A stretch of DNA of 64,000 nt. It comes from Planctomycetia bacterium (GTDB lineage Bacteria; Planctomycetota; Planctomycetia; Pirellulales; UBA1268). Location: NCBI GenBank assembly GCA_014192425.1, contig BJHK01000011.1, positions 1 through 64,000 on the forward strand, in the 5' to 3' direction. A program made the position numbers and the translations under genes. A model generated the notes under the pieces. It was given only the letters and a program-made list of their open reading frames with translations, made no database searches and was not told the DNA's origin. Every line of letters begins with the position of its first letter. Position 1 is the stretch's first letter. Below, piece after piece: positions 34,546 to 44,168 of the stretch.

Positions 34546-36321
34546 ATGGCCACCGTCTCACCCCCGAAAACCTCAGCGGCATTCGTCTCCGGGGCCGACG
34601 TGGTCGTCGAGTCGCTGATTCGCCACGGCGTGGAGGTGATCTTCGCCTACCCGGGCGGGGCGAGCATGCCGCTGCACCAGGCGCTGACCCGGGCCCAGGA
34701 CCGCCTCCGGACGATCCTCCCCCGCCACGAGCAGGGAGGCGCGTTCGCCGCCCAGGGCTACGCCCGCACGACCGGCCGACCGGGTGTCTGCATGGGCACG
34801 AGCGGCCCCGGGGCGCTCAATCTCGTGACGGCCATCGCCGACGCCAAGCTCGACAGCATCCCGCTGGTCGTCCTCACCGGGCAGGTGGGCACGAGCGTCA
34901 TCGGCACCGATGCCTTCCAGGAGACCCCGATGGTGGAGGTCTGCCGGGGCATCACCAAGCACCACTACCTCGTCACCGACGTCAACGACATCGCCCGTGT
35001 GATGCGCGAGGCGTTTCACGTCGCCACCACGGGCCGGCCCGGTCCGGTGCTCGTCGACCTGCCCAAGAACATCCAACTGGCTCAGGTCCAGCCCGACTAC
35101 GACGCCCCGATGAACATCCCCGGTTACCGGCCCGAGTCGCGGAAGCCGGCCGCCCCGGAGCAGATCGCCCAGGTGGCGGCCGCCATCCGCCGTGCCAAGC
35201 GGCCCGTGATCTACGCCGGCGGCGGCGTGATCGCGGCCGACGCAGCCGACGAGCTCCGCGAACTCGCCCGGAAGACCGGTATCCCCGTCACCATGACGCT
35301 CATGGGACTTGGCGCCTTCCCGGGGGATGATCCGCTGTCGCTCGACATGCTCGGCATGCACGGCAGCGTCTACGCCAACTACGCCGTGGATCAGGCCGAC
35401 CTGCTCATCGCCCTCGGCGTCCGCTTCGACGACCGGGTCACCGGCAAGGTGGAGGCCTTCGCCCAGCACGGCTTCATCGTCCACATCGACATCGACCCGT
35501 CCGAGATCAACAAGAACAAGGTCGTGCACGTGCCGATCGTGGCCGACGTCAAGCAGGCGATCGGCCAGCTCAACAGCGTCGTCGAGCCGCCGGCGGCGAG
35601 CCTCGCCGACTGGCACGCGCAGATCACGGAGTGGAAGCGGGAGGACCCGTTCTCCTACGACGCGACCTATCCCGGGATCCTCGCCCAGGAGGCGATCGCC
35701 GTCCTCTCGCGGCTCACGGCCGACCGCGACACGGTGGTCAGCGTCGGCGTCGGCCAGCACCAGATGTGGGCGGCGCAGTTCTATACGTTCCGCGAGCCGC
35801 GGACCTGGCTCTCCTCCAGCGGCCTGGGCACGATGGGCTTCGGACTGCCGGCCGCCATGGGGGCCAAGGTCGCCCGCCCCGACGCGCTCGTCGTCGACAT
35901 CGACGGCGACGGCAGCATCCTCATGAACATCCAGGAGTTCGCCACCTGCCTGTGCGAGGACATCCCGGTGAAGGTGCTGCTCCTCAACAACCAGCACCTC
36001 GGCATGGTGGTCCAGTGGGAGGACCGGTTCTTCAAGGGGAACCGGGCCCACACCTACCTCGGCCCCGTCGATCATCCCGAGGCCTGCGGGCAGGGCGACG
36101 GCATTTCCCCCGAGTGCCGCTACCCCGACTTCGTGGCGATCGCCAAGGGCTTCGGCTGGCAGGCGGAGACGATCGCGGCCAAGGCCGACCTGGAGCCGGC
36201 CCTGCGCCGGCTGATCGACGCGCCGGGGCCGGCGCTGCTCGACGTGCAGGTCCCCTACCAGGAGCACGTCCTGCCGATGATCCCCTCCGGCATGACCGTC
36301 CGCGAACTGATCAAGAAGTGA
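34546..36321 (+). CDS. ilvB: Acetolactate synthase, large (catalytic) subunit
   Basis: A 591-aa ThDP enzyme making acetolactate or acetohydroxybutyrate, the first common step of Val/Leu/Ile synthesis. N-terminal ThDP contacts are [11 protein letters not shown] and the catalytic Glu in [27 protein letters not shown] and the FAD-domain segment ([13 protein letters not shown]... [11 protein letters not shown]) follow. The ThDP/Mg motif is [16 protein letters not shown] ... [17 protein letters not shown] roughly 15-residue insertion ([16 protein letters not shown]) lies before [12 protein letters not shown]. No regulatory small subunit (ilvN) is next door. ATG at 34546 follows GAAAGGA. The stop overlaps the next start as TGATG. 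Confidence 0.93.
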   Translation: MATVSPPKTSAAFVSGADVVVESLIRHGVEVIFAYPGGASMPLHQALTRAQDRLRTILPRHEQGGAFAAQGYARTTGRPGVCMGTSGPGALNLVTAIADAKLDSIPLVVLTGQVGTSVIGTDAFQETPMVEVCRGITKHHYLVTDVNDIARVMREAFHVATTGRPGPVLVDLPKNIQLAQVQPDYDAPMNIPGYRPESRKPAAPEQIAQVAAAIRRAKRPVIYAGGGVIAADAADELRELARKTGIPVTMTLMGLGAFPGDDPLSLDMLGMHGSVYANYAVDQADLLIALGVRFDDRVTGKVEAFAQHGFIVHIDIDPSEINKNKVVHVPIVADVKQAIGQLNSVVEPPAASLADWHAQITEWKREDPFSYDATYPGILAQEAIAVLSRLTADRDTVVSVGVGQHQMWAAQFYTFREPRTWLSSSGLGTMGFGLPAAMGAKVARPDALVVDIDGDGSILMNIQEFATCLCEDIPVKVLLLNNQHLGMVVQWEDRFFKGNRAHTYLGPVDHPEACGQGDGISPECRYPDFVAIAKGFGWQAETIAAKADLEPALRRLIDAPGPALLDVQVPYQEHVLPMIPSGMTVRELIKK

Positions 36322-37655
36322 TGCCGCTTCACGCAGCAGCGGGCCTCGTCCGGCGCGGCGCCGTGCTGCTGCTCTGCGGAGCGCTGGTGGAGGGCGGCTC
36401 GGCCGCGGCGGCCGACTGGCCCGAGTTTCGCGGCCCCGCGCAGAACGGCGTGGTGGCGGGCAGTCCCGCGCTTCCCGTCGAGTGGCGGGCCGACGCGGAG
36501 CAACGCAGAAACATCCGCTGGCAGACGCCGACCGAGGGCCTGGGCTGGTCGTCGCCGGTGATCGTCGGCGACTCGATCTACGTGACGTCCGCCCGGCGCA
36601 CCGCGGCGGCGCCCGGCGCGAAGCTCTCCGGCCCGCAGGCGCTCTCGCTCGCGCGGCACAGGCTGGCCGACGGCGGGCTCGTCTTCGAGCGAAAAATCTT
36701 CGACCAGCCGGCCGATGCCCCGGCGGTTCACGACAAGAACTCGCACGCCAGCCCGACGGTCGTCGCACACACCGATGCGGAGTCGAAGACCACGCGGCTG
36801 TTCGTCCACTTCGGGCACCAGGGCACGGCATGCGTGTCGCTCGACGGCGACATCCTCTGGACTGCCCGCGCACATGCCTACCAGCCGGTCCACGGCAACG
36901 GTGGCTCGCCGATCGTCGTCGGCTGGCATCTGATCGTGACCTGCGACGGCGCCAGCGATCCCTGCACGCTGGCCCTCGACCTGCGCACCGGCAGGGAGGT
37001 GTGGCGCACCCCACGCGACGTCGCGGTCGATCGCCCGTTCTCGTTCGCCACCCCCCAGGCGATCGATGTCGACGGCACGACCCAGGTGGTCTCGCCTGGC
37101 TCCAACATCGTGCAGGCGCTCGATCCCGCGACCGGCAAGGTCATCTGGTTCGCCCGCTACAGTGGATTCTCGCTGATCTGCCGGCCCCTCTTTCACCACG
37201 GGCTGGTCATGGTCAGCACGGGATACATGTCGCCCAAGCTGCTGGCGATCGATCCGCGCGGTTCCGGGGACGTGACCGACACGCACGTCCGCTGGCGGGT
37301 CTCCGCCGGCGTGCCGAACACCCCGAGCCCGGTCCCCGTCGGCGACCAGGTCGTCATGGTCAACGACGGCGGCGTGGCGACGGGCGTGTCCGTCAAGGAC
37401 GGGGCAAAACTCTGGCAGAAGCGGCTGGGCGGGAATTATTCGGCCTCGCCGCTGGCCGTCGGCCGGCGGGTCTACTTCCAGAGCGAGGCGGGCGAAGGGG
37501 TCGTGCTCGACATCGGGGAGGACGGCGCGGAGCCCGTCGAGGTCGCCCGCAACGCGCTGCCGGGCCGCGTGTTCGCCTCGTACGCGGTCCACGGCGATGA
37601 TTTCATCATCCGCACCGAAGACGGCCTGTATCGCATCGGCGCTGACGCGAAGTGA
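36321..37655 (+). CDS. Exported PQQ-type beta-propeller protein (BamB-like)
   Basis: A 444-aa exported eight-blade-type propeller. The signal peptide is at about 1-31 (AVLLLCGALVEGGSAAAA). The mature part starts DWPEFRGPAQNG, the common opening of planctomycete PQQ-like proteins. Blade motifs include GLGWSSPVIVGDSIYVTSA, ACVSLDGDILW, ALDLRTGREVWRT, ALDPATGKVIWFARY and SVKDGAKLWQKRLGG. Members include BamB-like scaffolds and quinoprotein enzymes; the residues needed for PQQ catalysis are not evident, so a scaffold or ligand-binding role is likelier. ATG at 36321 shares one base with the ilvB stop (TGATG), implying re-initiation coupling to an unrelated cytosolic enzyme. Convergent with the exported gene at 37704-38972. 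Confidence 0.82.
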   Translation: MPLHAAAGLVRRGAVLLLCGALVEGGSAAAADWPEFRGPAQNGVVAGSPALPVEWRADAEQRRNIRWQTPTEGLGWSSPVIVGDSIYVTSARRTAAAPGAKLSGPQALSLARHRLADGGLVFERKIFDQPADAPAVHDKNSHASPTVVAHTDAESKTTRLFVHFGHQGTACVSLDGDILWTARAHAYQPVHGNGGSPIVVGWHLIVTCDGASDPCTLALDLRTGREVWRTPRDVAVDRPFSFATPQAIDVDGTTQVVSPGSNIVQALDPATGKVIWFARYSGFSLICRPLFHHGLVMVSTGYMSPKLLAIDPRGSGDVTDTHVRWRVSAGVPNTPSPVPVGDQVVMVNDGGVATGVSVKDGAKLWQKRLGGNYSASPLAVGRRVYFQSEAGEGVVLDIGEDGAEPVEVARNALPGRVFASYAVHGDDFIIRTEDGLYRIGADAK

Positions 37656-37703
37656 CGCCAGCCGGGCCCGTGCCGACCGACCCGCGGTCAGGGATGCGGC
37701 CGA

Positions 37704-38972
37704 TCACTTGAACGGGTTGTCCGGCTCCGGCTCCGCCGGCGGGGGCTGGTCGGGCGGTTGCGGCCGTGGCTGCGGCTCGGGCGGCTGTGCACCGCTCAGG
37801 CTCGCCAGGGCGGCCAGGACGGCCTCCCGGCCGGGCGCCTTGTCGATGTCGGCGGCCGCCAGGCGCAGCCTGCGGGCGAGGTCCTTGGCGGGGGCCGGCT
37901 CGGGCAGCAGGCCGGCGACACCACCGGTCGTGTCCTCGCTGAACAGGGCATCGGCGAGCGTGGCGAGCGACCAGGAGAGCCGCCGCATGGACTGCCGCCT
38001 CACCGGGGCCGCGGCCGGCTCCTCCACCGGTTTGCCGGCCACCGGCCTGCGCTCCTCGGTCGCCGCATTCTCGGCCTCGAGCAGCGTCCGCGCGATCGAA
38101 TCGACCGTGGCGATGACCTTCGCCGCGTCCAGATCCTTGGACTTGCTCAAGGCGACGACCGCCGCGGAACGGATGCGCAGGTCGAGCGGCCGGGCGTTGT
38201 CGAGGATGATGCCCGCTGCCGAGGCGACCGCGCTGGCGGGGGCCGCAGCGCCGAGGGTGCGCAGAATCATCAGGCCACGGCCCGTCAGCCAATCGGCGGC
38301 GGCAAGGTCCATGCCGGACGCCGGCGCCAGGAGCGTTGCGATCGCGGGCGCGATCGTCTCGGCACAGGCAGCCTGGGCCGGGCCACCGGCCTGGCGGGCG
38401 GCGTCGGCATGCCGTTGCAGACCGGCCGCCGCGGCGATGCGGACCTCGGGGGACATGGCCTGATCGGCCACGAGCGCGGCGAGCGGCGCCAGGCTCCCCG
38501 GCCAGGGACGCTTCTTGGAGTCGTCGTTCAACTCGCCCACCAGCAGGGCGGCGTTGACGCGGACGACCGGCGGTTTTCTCTCATCCCGGGCGAGCTTCAC
38601 CATGAAGTCGGCGGTCACCTTCGTGAACTGCTCGAACGTGGCCGGATTGTCGGCCACGTTCTGCATGTCGCGAAGCTTGCGCCGGACGACGCGATCGATC
38701 TGGGGGCGATTGGCCGGTGATTCGAGTTGGGGGAGGAGCGTCTGGGTGATGAACGTCACGTCGTCCTGGGTCAACGGCTCGCCGAGCCGCAGCGAGTCAC
38801 GCAGCCGCCGCATCTCGTTGCCTTGATCGATCTGCGCCCATGTCTGTCCCTTCGCATCGGCGGGCTGGCTTCGTGCCGGCAGCGGTGCCGTCCCCAGGGC
38901 GAGGCAGAGCCAAAACGCCGTGGTCGACGGCACCGCAGTCGCACTTCGCGAGATGGCCGGCATCGGGGTCAC
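37704..38972 (-). CDS. Exported alpha-helical protein, fourth gene of the PilM-type operon
   Basis: A 422-aa exported protein. GTG at complement 38970-38972 overlaps the previous stop (GTGA); an in-frame ATG at 38961-38963 is the alternative. The signal peptide ends near residue 35. The mature protein is Ala/Leu-rich helical repeat sequence, reminiscent of HEAT repeats (VRVNAALLVGELND, VRIAAAAGLQRHAD, LRIRSAAVVALSKS), then a Pro/Gln-rich tail (PQPPDQPPPAEPEPDNPFK). The tail motif DNPFK resembles the DDPFKKKK end of the gene upstream, which suggests a shared partner. No enzyme motif. Its place as the last gene of a PilM/PilN operon suggests a secretin-system periplasmic accessory. Confidence 0.72.
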   Translation of the reverse strand: MTPMPAISRSATAVPSTTAFWLCLALGTAPLPARSQPADAKGQTWAQIDQGNEMRRLRDSLRLGEPLTQDDVTFITQTLLPQLESPANRPQIDRVVRRKLRDMQNVADNPATFEQFTKVTADFMVKLARDERKPPVVRVNAALLVGELNDDSKKRPWPGSLAPLAALVADQAMSPEVRIAAAAGLQRHADAARQAGGPAQAACAETIAPAIATLLAPASGMDLAAADWLTGRGLMILRTLGAAAPASAVASAAGIILDNARPLDLRIRSAAVVALSKSKDLDAAKVIATVDSIARTLLEAENAATEERRPVAGKPVEEPAAAPVRRQSMRRLSWSLATLADALFSEDTTGGVAGLLPEPAPAKDLARRLRLAAADIDKAPGREAVLAALASLSGAQPPEPQPRPQPPDQPPPAEPEPDNPFK

Positions 38973-40531
38973 TTCTTCTTCTTGAATGGGTCGTCGTCGA
39001 ACTTCTTCACAGGCTGATCGGACGCTCCATCCTTGGCCTCGGCGGGCTTCTCGTCGTCCTTGGGCAGCGTGTCGCGGTAGCGATCGACGAGCGACTCCGA
39101 ATCGACGGCAGTGACCCGCTCGAAGCCGCCGTCGGGCCGCCGCATCAGGATCTCGAACGGTTCCTGGATCCCGGCCTTGTCCTCCTGCTGGCCGCGGACA
39201 TCGAGCAGGATCTGGTCGGTGACGATGTCCTCTCCCTTGGAGCGTCGATTCTCGGGCTTGGGGTTCTTGGCGTCGGCGAGTTTCTCATCGACGTTCGCCA
39301 TCCCGCCCGGCTCCGTGACGAGCGACCGCAGCGCCCGCGCGCGGCCGCGCTTGCCCGGGCCGAGGATCATGATCTCCACCCAGCCCGGCTTCCAGTTGCG
39401 GATTTCCGAACGCTCCACCTTGCGCAGGGTCTCCACGAGGATCCGGGTCGGCACCGGCACGGTCACCGGCCGGCTCTCGTTGCTCAGCGGAGAGAACAGC
39501 ACCGCCGCCTTGGCAAGCTCCGGATCCTCGAGATCCTGGGGCGGAATCGCCGCTTCCGGCCGGGCGGGGTCGTTGTAATTCGGATTCACGACCACGTGCT
39601 TGACGCGATACGCGTAACTGACGGTCGGCTGGACGTCGGCGTCGAAGAACCGCAGCAGTTTGTAATCCGCCGCCGTTCCCTGGCGGGCCGCCGCAAGCCG
39701 CGGGTGCAGTGCATCGGCGGCCCACGCGCCCTCGACGAGTCGCGGGATCGGCCCGCAGTACACCGGCGTCCCCGCTGCCGGACCGAGGGCGAACTCCGCG
39801 AGCCCCTCGTCGGCGGCGGCCTCCCAGTCGCGATCCTTGCGGGGATCGACCCCGGGCTTGCCGGTCATGACGACCTTCCACTCGCCGACGCCCTTGGGCC
39901 CGACCTCCGCCCGCTCGATCTGGTACGCACCCCAGACGGGAGCGTCGCGGGTCGGATCCTGGAAGCCGACCGCGGAAAATCGGCGCTTGAACTCCGCCTC
40001 CTGCTTCGACACCGGCACGAGTCCCGTCACCACGACGTACGGCGTCAGTTTCCCCGCGGCGGCGCCGGCGTCGGCCTCTTCGTCCGGCTTCCGCGACGCA
40101 CCCGCCGCCTTCGTGGCGACCACGTGGATGCCGGCGGCAGCCCGCAGATCCTCGATGGGGAGCACGTCGGGCTTCGTTCGCCTGCTGAAATCGGCGAACA
40201 GCGGTTCCTTGAACGAGGCTGGGCCGCTGTCGGCGTTGAGGGCCGGCTCGCGCCACGCCCCGATCAGCGGCCCAAGAGGCTCCCGCTTCGGCAGTTCGCC
40301 GGCCGGAGGCTTCTTCTCCCGGTCGATGTGAACCCGTGCCTTCTCGGCGAGGGCGGCGATCGCATCGGGACGCTCGGTGTTCGTGGTGCCACCTGCCCGG
40401 AAGGCCTCGATGCCCCCCCAGGCGAGCCGCAGCGCGGTGAGGATCAGGAGCGCGAGCGCCAGTTTGTCACCGTAGCGCAGCAGCCAATCGAGCAGCGTCT
40501 TCTTGTCGAGCGCGAAACTGGGCGCCTTCAT
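38969..40531 (-). CDS. Single-span periplasmic protein, third gene of the PilM-type operon
   Basis: A 520-aa bitopic protein: cytosolic N-terminus of about 22 residues, one span at about 23-42 (LALALLILTALRLAWGGIEA) and a large periplasmic part. It has a Lys-rich C-terminus (FDDDPFKKKK). It resembles PilP/GspC-like architecture (short cytosolic tail, one span, periplasmic domain), but sequence identity cannot be claimed. The start overlaps the previous stop as ATGA, and the stop overlaps the next start as GTGA, so all three are translationally coupled. Regions such as PYVVVTGLVPVSKQEAEFKR and VSYAYRVKHVVVNPNY suggest beta domains. Function is inferred from the operon only. Confidence 0.7.
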   Translation of the reverse strand: MKAPSFALDKKTLLDWLLRYGDKLALALLILTALRLAWGGIEAFRAGGTTNTERPDAIAALAEKARVHIDREKKPPAGELPKREPLGPLIGAWREPALNADSGPASFKEPLFADFSRRTKPDVLPIEDLRAAAGIHVVATKAAGASRKPDEEADAGAAAGKLTPYVVVTGLVPVSKQEAEFKRRFSAVGFQDPTRDAPVWGAYQIERAEVGPKGVGEWKVVMTGKPGVDPRKDRDWEAAADEGLAEFALGPAAGTPVYCGPIPRLVEGAWAADALHPRLAAARQGTAADYKLLRFFDADVQPTVSYAYRVKHVVVNPNYNDPARPEAAIPPQDLEDPELAKAAVLFSPLSNESRPVTVPVPTRILVETLRKVERSEIRNWKPGWVEIMILGPGKRGRARALRSLVTEPGGMANVDEKLADAKNPKPENRRSKGEDIVTDQILLDVRGQQEDKAGIQEPFEILMRRPDGGFERVTAVDSESLVDRYRDTLPKDDEKPAEAKDGASDQPVKKFDDDPFKKKK

Positions 40532-41940
40532 GACTGCACCGTGACGACTGGGGGAACGAGCGGGCGTCGCTGCGGGAGCCCGGGCGCCGCGGCAGGCCGA
40601 CCCGTCGCCGCGCCGCCGGGCAGCGGCCCCGGCTGCGGCTGTCCGGCCGGCTTCTCGAGCGGAGGCGTGGCCAGCCCCACGGTGCCGCGGAGCTCCACGG
40701 TGACGTCATGCTTGCGGTCTTCGGTGGACGCGTTCAGCTGGCGGCCGCCGGCGGCCGCCCCCGAGACGCTGCCCGCGGGATTGATGCGGAGCTGCCGGAC
40801 ATCGATCGGGATCGGCTGGCTGGCCAGGGAGGCGAGCAGCGGTTCGATCGCGCGGGAATCCATCACCATCCTGAGTGTGAATGGCATCAGGTGCACCATC
40901 CGCAGCGGGTCCGAGTCGAGTTCCGCGGCGGTCAGCCACATGCCGTTGAAATCGACGTAGATTCCTTCCCGGAAGGAGGCATCGGCGGCCGGGGATGGGC
41001 CGTCGGGTGGGGGGCCACCGGGGATGAATGCCCCCGACGGGCCGCTCGGTCGTCCGCCCGCGTTCGAGAACCGTGGGTGGGCAGGCTTGGGACGCGACGT
41101 GGGCTGGCCGGGACCCGGGCCGGAGAAGCCGCCACCGCCACCCTGCCCGAGGCGTTGCCCCTGTCCACCGGGCGTCTCCTCGGCCGCCAGGTAGCCGACC
41201 GACAACTCGGCGATTTCGAGGATCGCCGCCTCGAACCGCGTCTTCTTGCCGGCGTTGGCCTGCTTGATGGCGTCGCAGAAAAGCCCGTAGACCCACAACT
41301 CCTCCTGGGCAAGAAGGATTTGCGCCGTGGCGGCCTTGCCGTCGTCCGGCAACTGCGGCCAGTCGAACGACTGGTAGATCTGACGCTGGTTTTCCGGGCG
41401 CCACACGAGGCGAAAGTCGCGGCGTAACGCCGGTTTGGCACCCCCCTCGGCGGCGGCCCCACCGCGTTCGGTCATTCGTTCATCCGCCTCCATCCGCCCC
41501 GGCAGTTGCTTGACCAGTTCGCGGACGTCGGTCTGGTAACGGGTGCGGGCCGTGACGTCGAGGCTCGCTCCGGGGCGCAGGTTCTTCACCTGGGCGATGA
41601 ACGGATCGCCGAGTTCCCGGGGCCAGACCCGGAGCGTCTCCTGGCTGTCCCAGAGCTTCCGCCACTCCTCGAAGGTCTCGCGCCGGACGCGTTCGGTTTC
41701 GGCGTCGACGACCGCCTTCCATTGGCCGTTGGGGTGGTGGGGTTTCTGCTCCACGCCCTTGATCTGCGCGACGGCGGCCTTGATCCTGCTCTGCTGCGCC
41801 TTGATCTGGCTGTCGAGGGACGCCTGGGCGACGAACAGGGTCGGCACCAGCACGCAGGGCAGCAGGCCGAGCATGAGCCAGAACTGGTGCTTGCCGACGA
41901 AGGCGATCACGGGCCGGAGATTGTCGGGGATTTGAAGCAT
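40528..41940 (-). CDS. Single-span PilO-like protein, second gene of the PilM-type operon
   Basis: A 470-aa protein with an N-terminal cytosolic segment, a span at about 20-40 (FWLMLGLLPCVLVPTLFVAQ), and then a coiled coil (SLDSQIKAQQSRIKAAVAQI). This is the PilO/GspM layout: helix, coiled coil, periplasmic domain. A Gly/Pro-rich segment (about 265-325) splits the periplasmic part. A C-terminal module (LMPFTLRMVMDSRAIEPLLASLASQPIPIDVRQLRI) resembles the ferredoxin-like fold of PilO/PilN. The gene starts 15 nt after the PilM-PilN fusion and its stop overlaps the next gene (ATGA). Assignment as PilO-like is inference from layout and position. Confidence 0.7.
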   Translation of the reverse strand: MLQIPDNLRPVIAFVGKHQFWLMLGLLPCVLVPTLFVAQASLDSQIKAQQSRIKAAVAQIKGVEQKPHHPNGQWKAVVDAETERVRRETFEEWRKLWDSQETLRVWPRELGDPFIAQVKNLRPGASLDVTARTRYQTDVRELVKQLPGRMEADERMTERGGAAAEGGAKPALRRDFRLVWRPENQRQIYQSFDWPQLPDDGKAATAQILLAQEELWVYGLFCDAIKQANAGKKTRFEAAILEIAELSVGYLAAEETPGGQGQRLGQGGGGGFSGPGPGQPTSRPKPAHPRFSNAGGRPSGPSGAFIPGGPPPDGPSPAADASFREGIYVDFNGMWLTAAELDSDPLRMVHLMPFTLRMVMDSRAIEPLLASLASQPIPIDVRQLRINPAGSVSGAAAGGRQLNASTEDRKHDVTVELRGTVGLATPPLEKPAGQPQPGPLPGGAATGRPAAAPGLPQRRPLVPPVVTVQS

Positions 41941-41955
41941 GACGAGGCGCTCGCG

Positions 41956-43995
41956 TCAGTTCGGCTGCGGGACCGGAGGAGGCGACAGACCGGGAACCGT
42001 CGGCTGCCAGGCGAACTGCACCTTGAATCGCATCTCTTCGAGCTTGATTTTTTCCGTCCCGCCACTGGCCGCCATGCCCGGCTTCGGCTTGGCGACCTCG
42101 ACGGTCTTCGGCTGCTCCGCTTCGACGACGACCGGAAAGCCGATGCCGAGATCCGCGATTGACACCTCCTGGCTGCCCTTGCCGGTGGACATCCGCACCC
42201 GGACTCCGTTCTGTCGGCCGAGCAGCCCGCGGATGAGCGTGGAATGGACGAAGTTCTCGCCATCCTTCGGCTTGTGCCGCTGTTCGTTGCGGAAGTGGTG
42301 GCCGCGAACCTCGACGATCCAGCCTGGCCCCACGGGCCCGGCCGGCGCGGGGGGTTGGCCGATCCCCGCGTCGGGCGTGGCCGGCGCGGGCGCGGCCGGC
42401 GCGGGTGCCGGGGCGGCCGCGTTGCCGTCGGTCCGTGCCCAGTCCTCGGTCTTGTCCCAGGCCCGCCTGACGCCGGCGAACCAGGCTTGCAGGTCGGCGT
42501 GGTATTCGCAGTCCAGGCTGTCGATGTGCAACTGGATCCGGTCCGCCGGGTTCTCCGCAGCCAGGTTGTCACGTGGCAGGACCGCCATCACGGCCCGGTA
42601 CATGTCGAGCGTCTGGGCGCGACGGCCCTGGAGTTCGATCAGCGGTCGCTGCTGTCCGATCGTCCGCCGCAATTCCTCCCGGGCCGAATCGAACGCCCCG
42701 ATCGCCTCCTGGGACGTTCGCGTGACCTCGGCGGCCTTGGCGAAGACCGGCGTGAAGTGGACGGGCAGGTAGCTCTCCCAGGCGACGTAGGAACCGGCGA
42801 AGCAGAACAGCGCCGCGACGACGAGTCCGATCGCGCCCGCGAGCATCGCCGGCTTCTTCGCCTCCACCATCCGGTCCACGGCGATCGCCGGCGGGAGCAG
42901 GTTCGTTCGCAGCGCCGCCATCCCGGCCGCCTGGAGAGCGAGTCCGTAGGCGGTGCCGAAGGCGAGCCGGTTCTCCCGGAAGGCGGGCGCCGCCAGCACC
43001 GCCTGGCCGGTGAGGTGGTTGAACTTTTCCAGCCGTTGGACGTCGAGCTGCAGCTGCTTTGCGACATACTCGGAGAGCCCGCGGAGCTTGGTCGTGTTGC
43101 CGAGCAGGAGCACCTTGCCGATCGTGGCGCCGCGGTCGGCGCCGGTGAAGTAGTTCAACGAGCGCTGCAGTTCCGAGGCGAACTCGCCGAACACCGGCCG
43201 CATGGCCTTGAACACCGCCTTGGGATCCTCGGCCCGCACGGCGTTCCGCTTCAGGTGCTCCGCCTTGCCGAAGGTCAGCTTCAGGTCTTTGACGAGGGCC
43301 CGGCTGAAGGTGCTGCCCCCGATCGGCATGCTCCGCTGCCAGATCCGCAGCCCGTTGGTGACGACGACATCGGTCGAATCGACCCCCGTGGCGACGAGCA
43401 CGATCGACTGCGGCGGCTTGTCGGGATCGATGGTCGCCGGGTCGGGGAGTTGGTCGAACATCACCATGTTCGCCAGCGCGATCGGCGCCAGTTGGAGGAT
43501 GTCCACCTCGATGCCCGCCTGCGTGAGTGGATCGAGCGCCTTCACGACCTGGTCGCGCTTCATCGCGAAGATCGCCACCTCGGCGTCGAGGACGAAGCCC
43601 CCCTCCTCCATGCCCCCCGCCAGCCGCTGCCAATCCCAGATCACCTGGTCGAGCGGAAACGGGATCTGCTGCCGGGCCTCGTAGCGGACGATGTCGGGGA
43701 TCTTCTTGGCCTCGATCGGGGGAAGCTTGATGAACTTGGTCAGCCCCGACTGCCCCGGCACCGCGACGGCGATCTGATCCCCGACCACCGTGTTTCGTGC
43801 CAGAAACTCCTGCAGCGCGGTGCGGACCAGTTCAACGGGATCGGCGTCCGACTGGGAGAGCACCGTCGGATATTCGATGTAGTCGAAGGCCTCGGCGACC
43901 AGTTCGCGGGAGTCCGAGTCGGGGCGGCGGCAGCGCAGCGCCTTGAGCGCCGATTTGCCGATGTCGATGCCCCACACGTAAGGACTGCGGGCCAT
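41956..43995 (-). CDS. PilM-PilN fusion, type IV pilus/type II secretion-like assembly protein
   Basis: A 679-aa protein. Residues 1-360 are an actin-like PilM ATPase: phosphate-1 loop WGIDIGKSALKAL, adenosine/phosphate-2 region VLVATGVDSTDVVV and LLLGNTTKLRGLSEYVA, plus the PilM-specific IKLPPIEAKKIPDIVRYEARQQIPF. Immediately after, at 365-368, is NLLP, the N-terminal signature by which PilN docks on PilM. It is followed by a single span (about 384-402) and a coiled-coil/periplasmic region ending in a domain around 540-679. So PilM and PilN, usually separate proteins, are one chain here. It starts the 43995-37704 operon and is divergent from the GH38-like gene. The complex would align a pilus or pseudopilus motor; no pilin or secretin gene is in the window. 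Confidence 0.85.
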   Translation of the reverse strand: MARSPYVWGIDIGKSALKALRCRRPDSDSRELVAEAFDYIEYPTVLSQSDADPVELVRTALQEFLARNTVVGDQIAVAVPGQSGLTKFIKLPPIEAKKIPDIVRYEARQQIPFPLDQVIWDWQRLAGGMEEGGFVLDAEVAIFAMKRDQVVKALDPLTQAGIEVDILQLAPIALANMVMFDQLPDPATIDPDKPPQSIVLVATGVDSTDVVVTNGLRIWQRSMPIGGSTFSRALVKDLKLTFGKAEHLKRNAVRAEDPKAVFKAMRPVFGEFASELQRSLNYFTGADRGATIGKVLLLGNTTKLRGLSEYVAKQLQLDVQRLEKFNHLTGQAVLAAPAFRENRLAFGTAYGLALQAAGMAALRTNLLPPAIAVDRMVEAKKPAMLAGAIGLVVAALFCFAGSYVAWESYLPVHFTPVFAKAAEVTRTSQEAIGAFDSAREELRRTIGQQRPLIELQGRRAQTLDMYRAVMAVLPRDNLAAENPADRIQLHIDSLDCEYHADLQAWFAGVRRAWDKTEDWARTDGNAAAPAPAPAAPAPATPDAGIGQPPAPAGPVGPGWIVEVRGHHFRNEQRHKPKDGENFVHSTLIRGLLGRQNGVRVRMSTGKGSQEVSIADLGIGFPVVVEAEQPKTVEVAKPKPGMAASGGTEKIKLEEMRFKVQFAWQPTVPGLSPPPVPQPN

Positions 43996-44168
43996 GGAAG
44001 GGATGTCCGGATGGGCCGGCGAACGGGGGGCCGGGGAATTCTCGGGGTCGGGAACCGACGCAGAGCTTGATCAATCGTAAAGAGCGGATTCGAGGCGTGT
44101 CAAACGACGTTTCTGCATCATGCCGGCGGAGCCGGGTGACCCGCCGGGGATGGATTACACTCTGCGTC

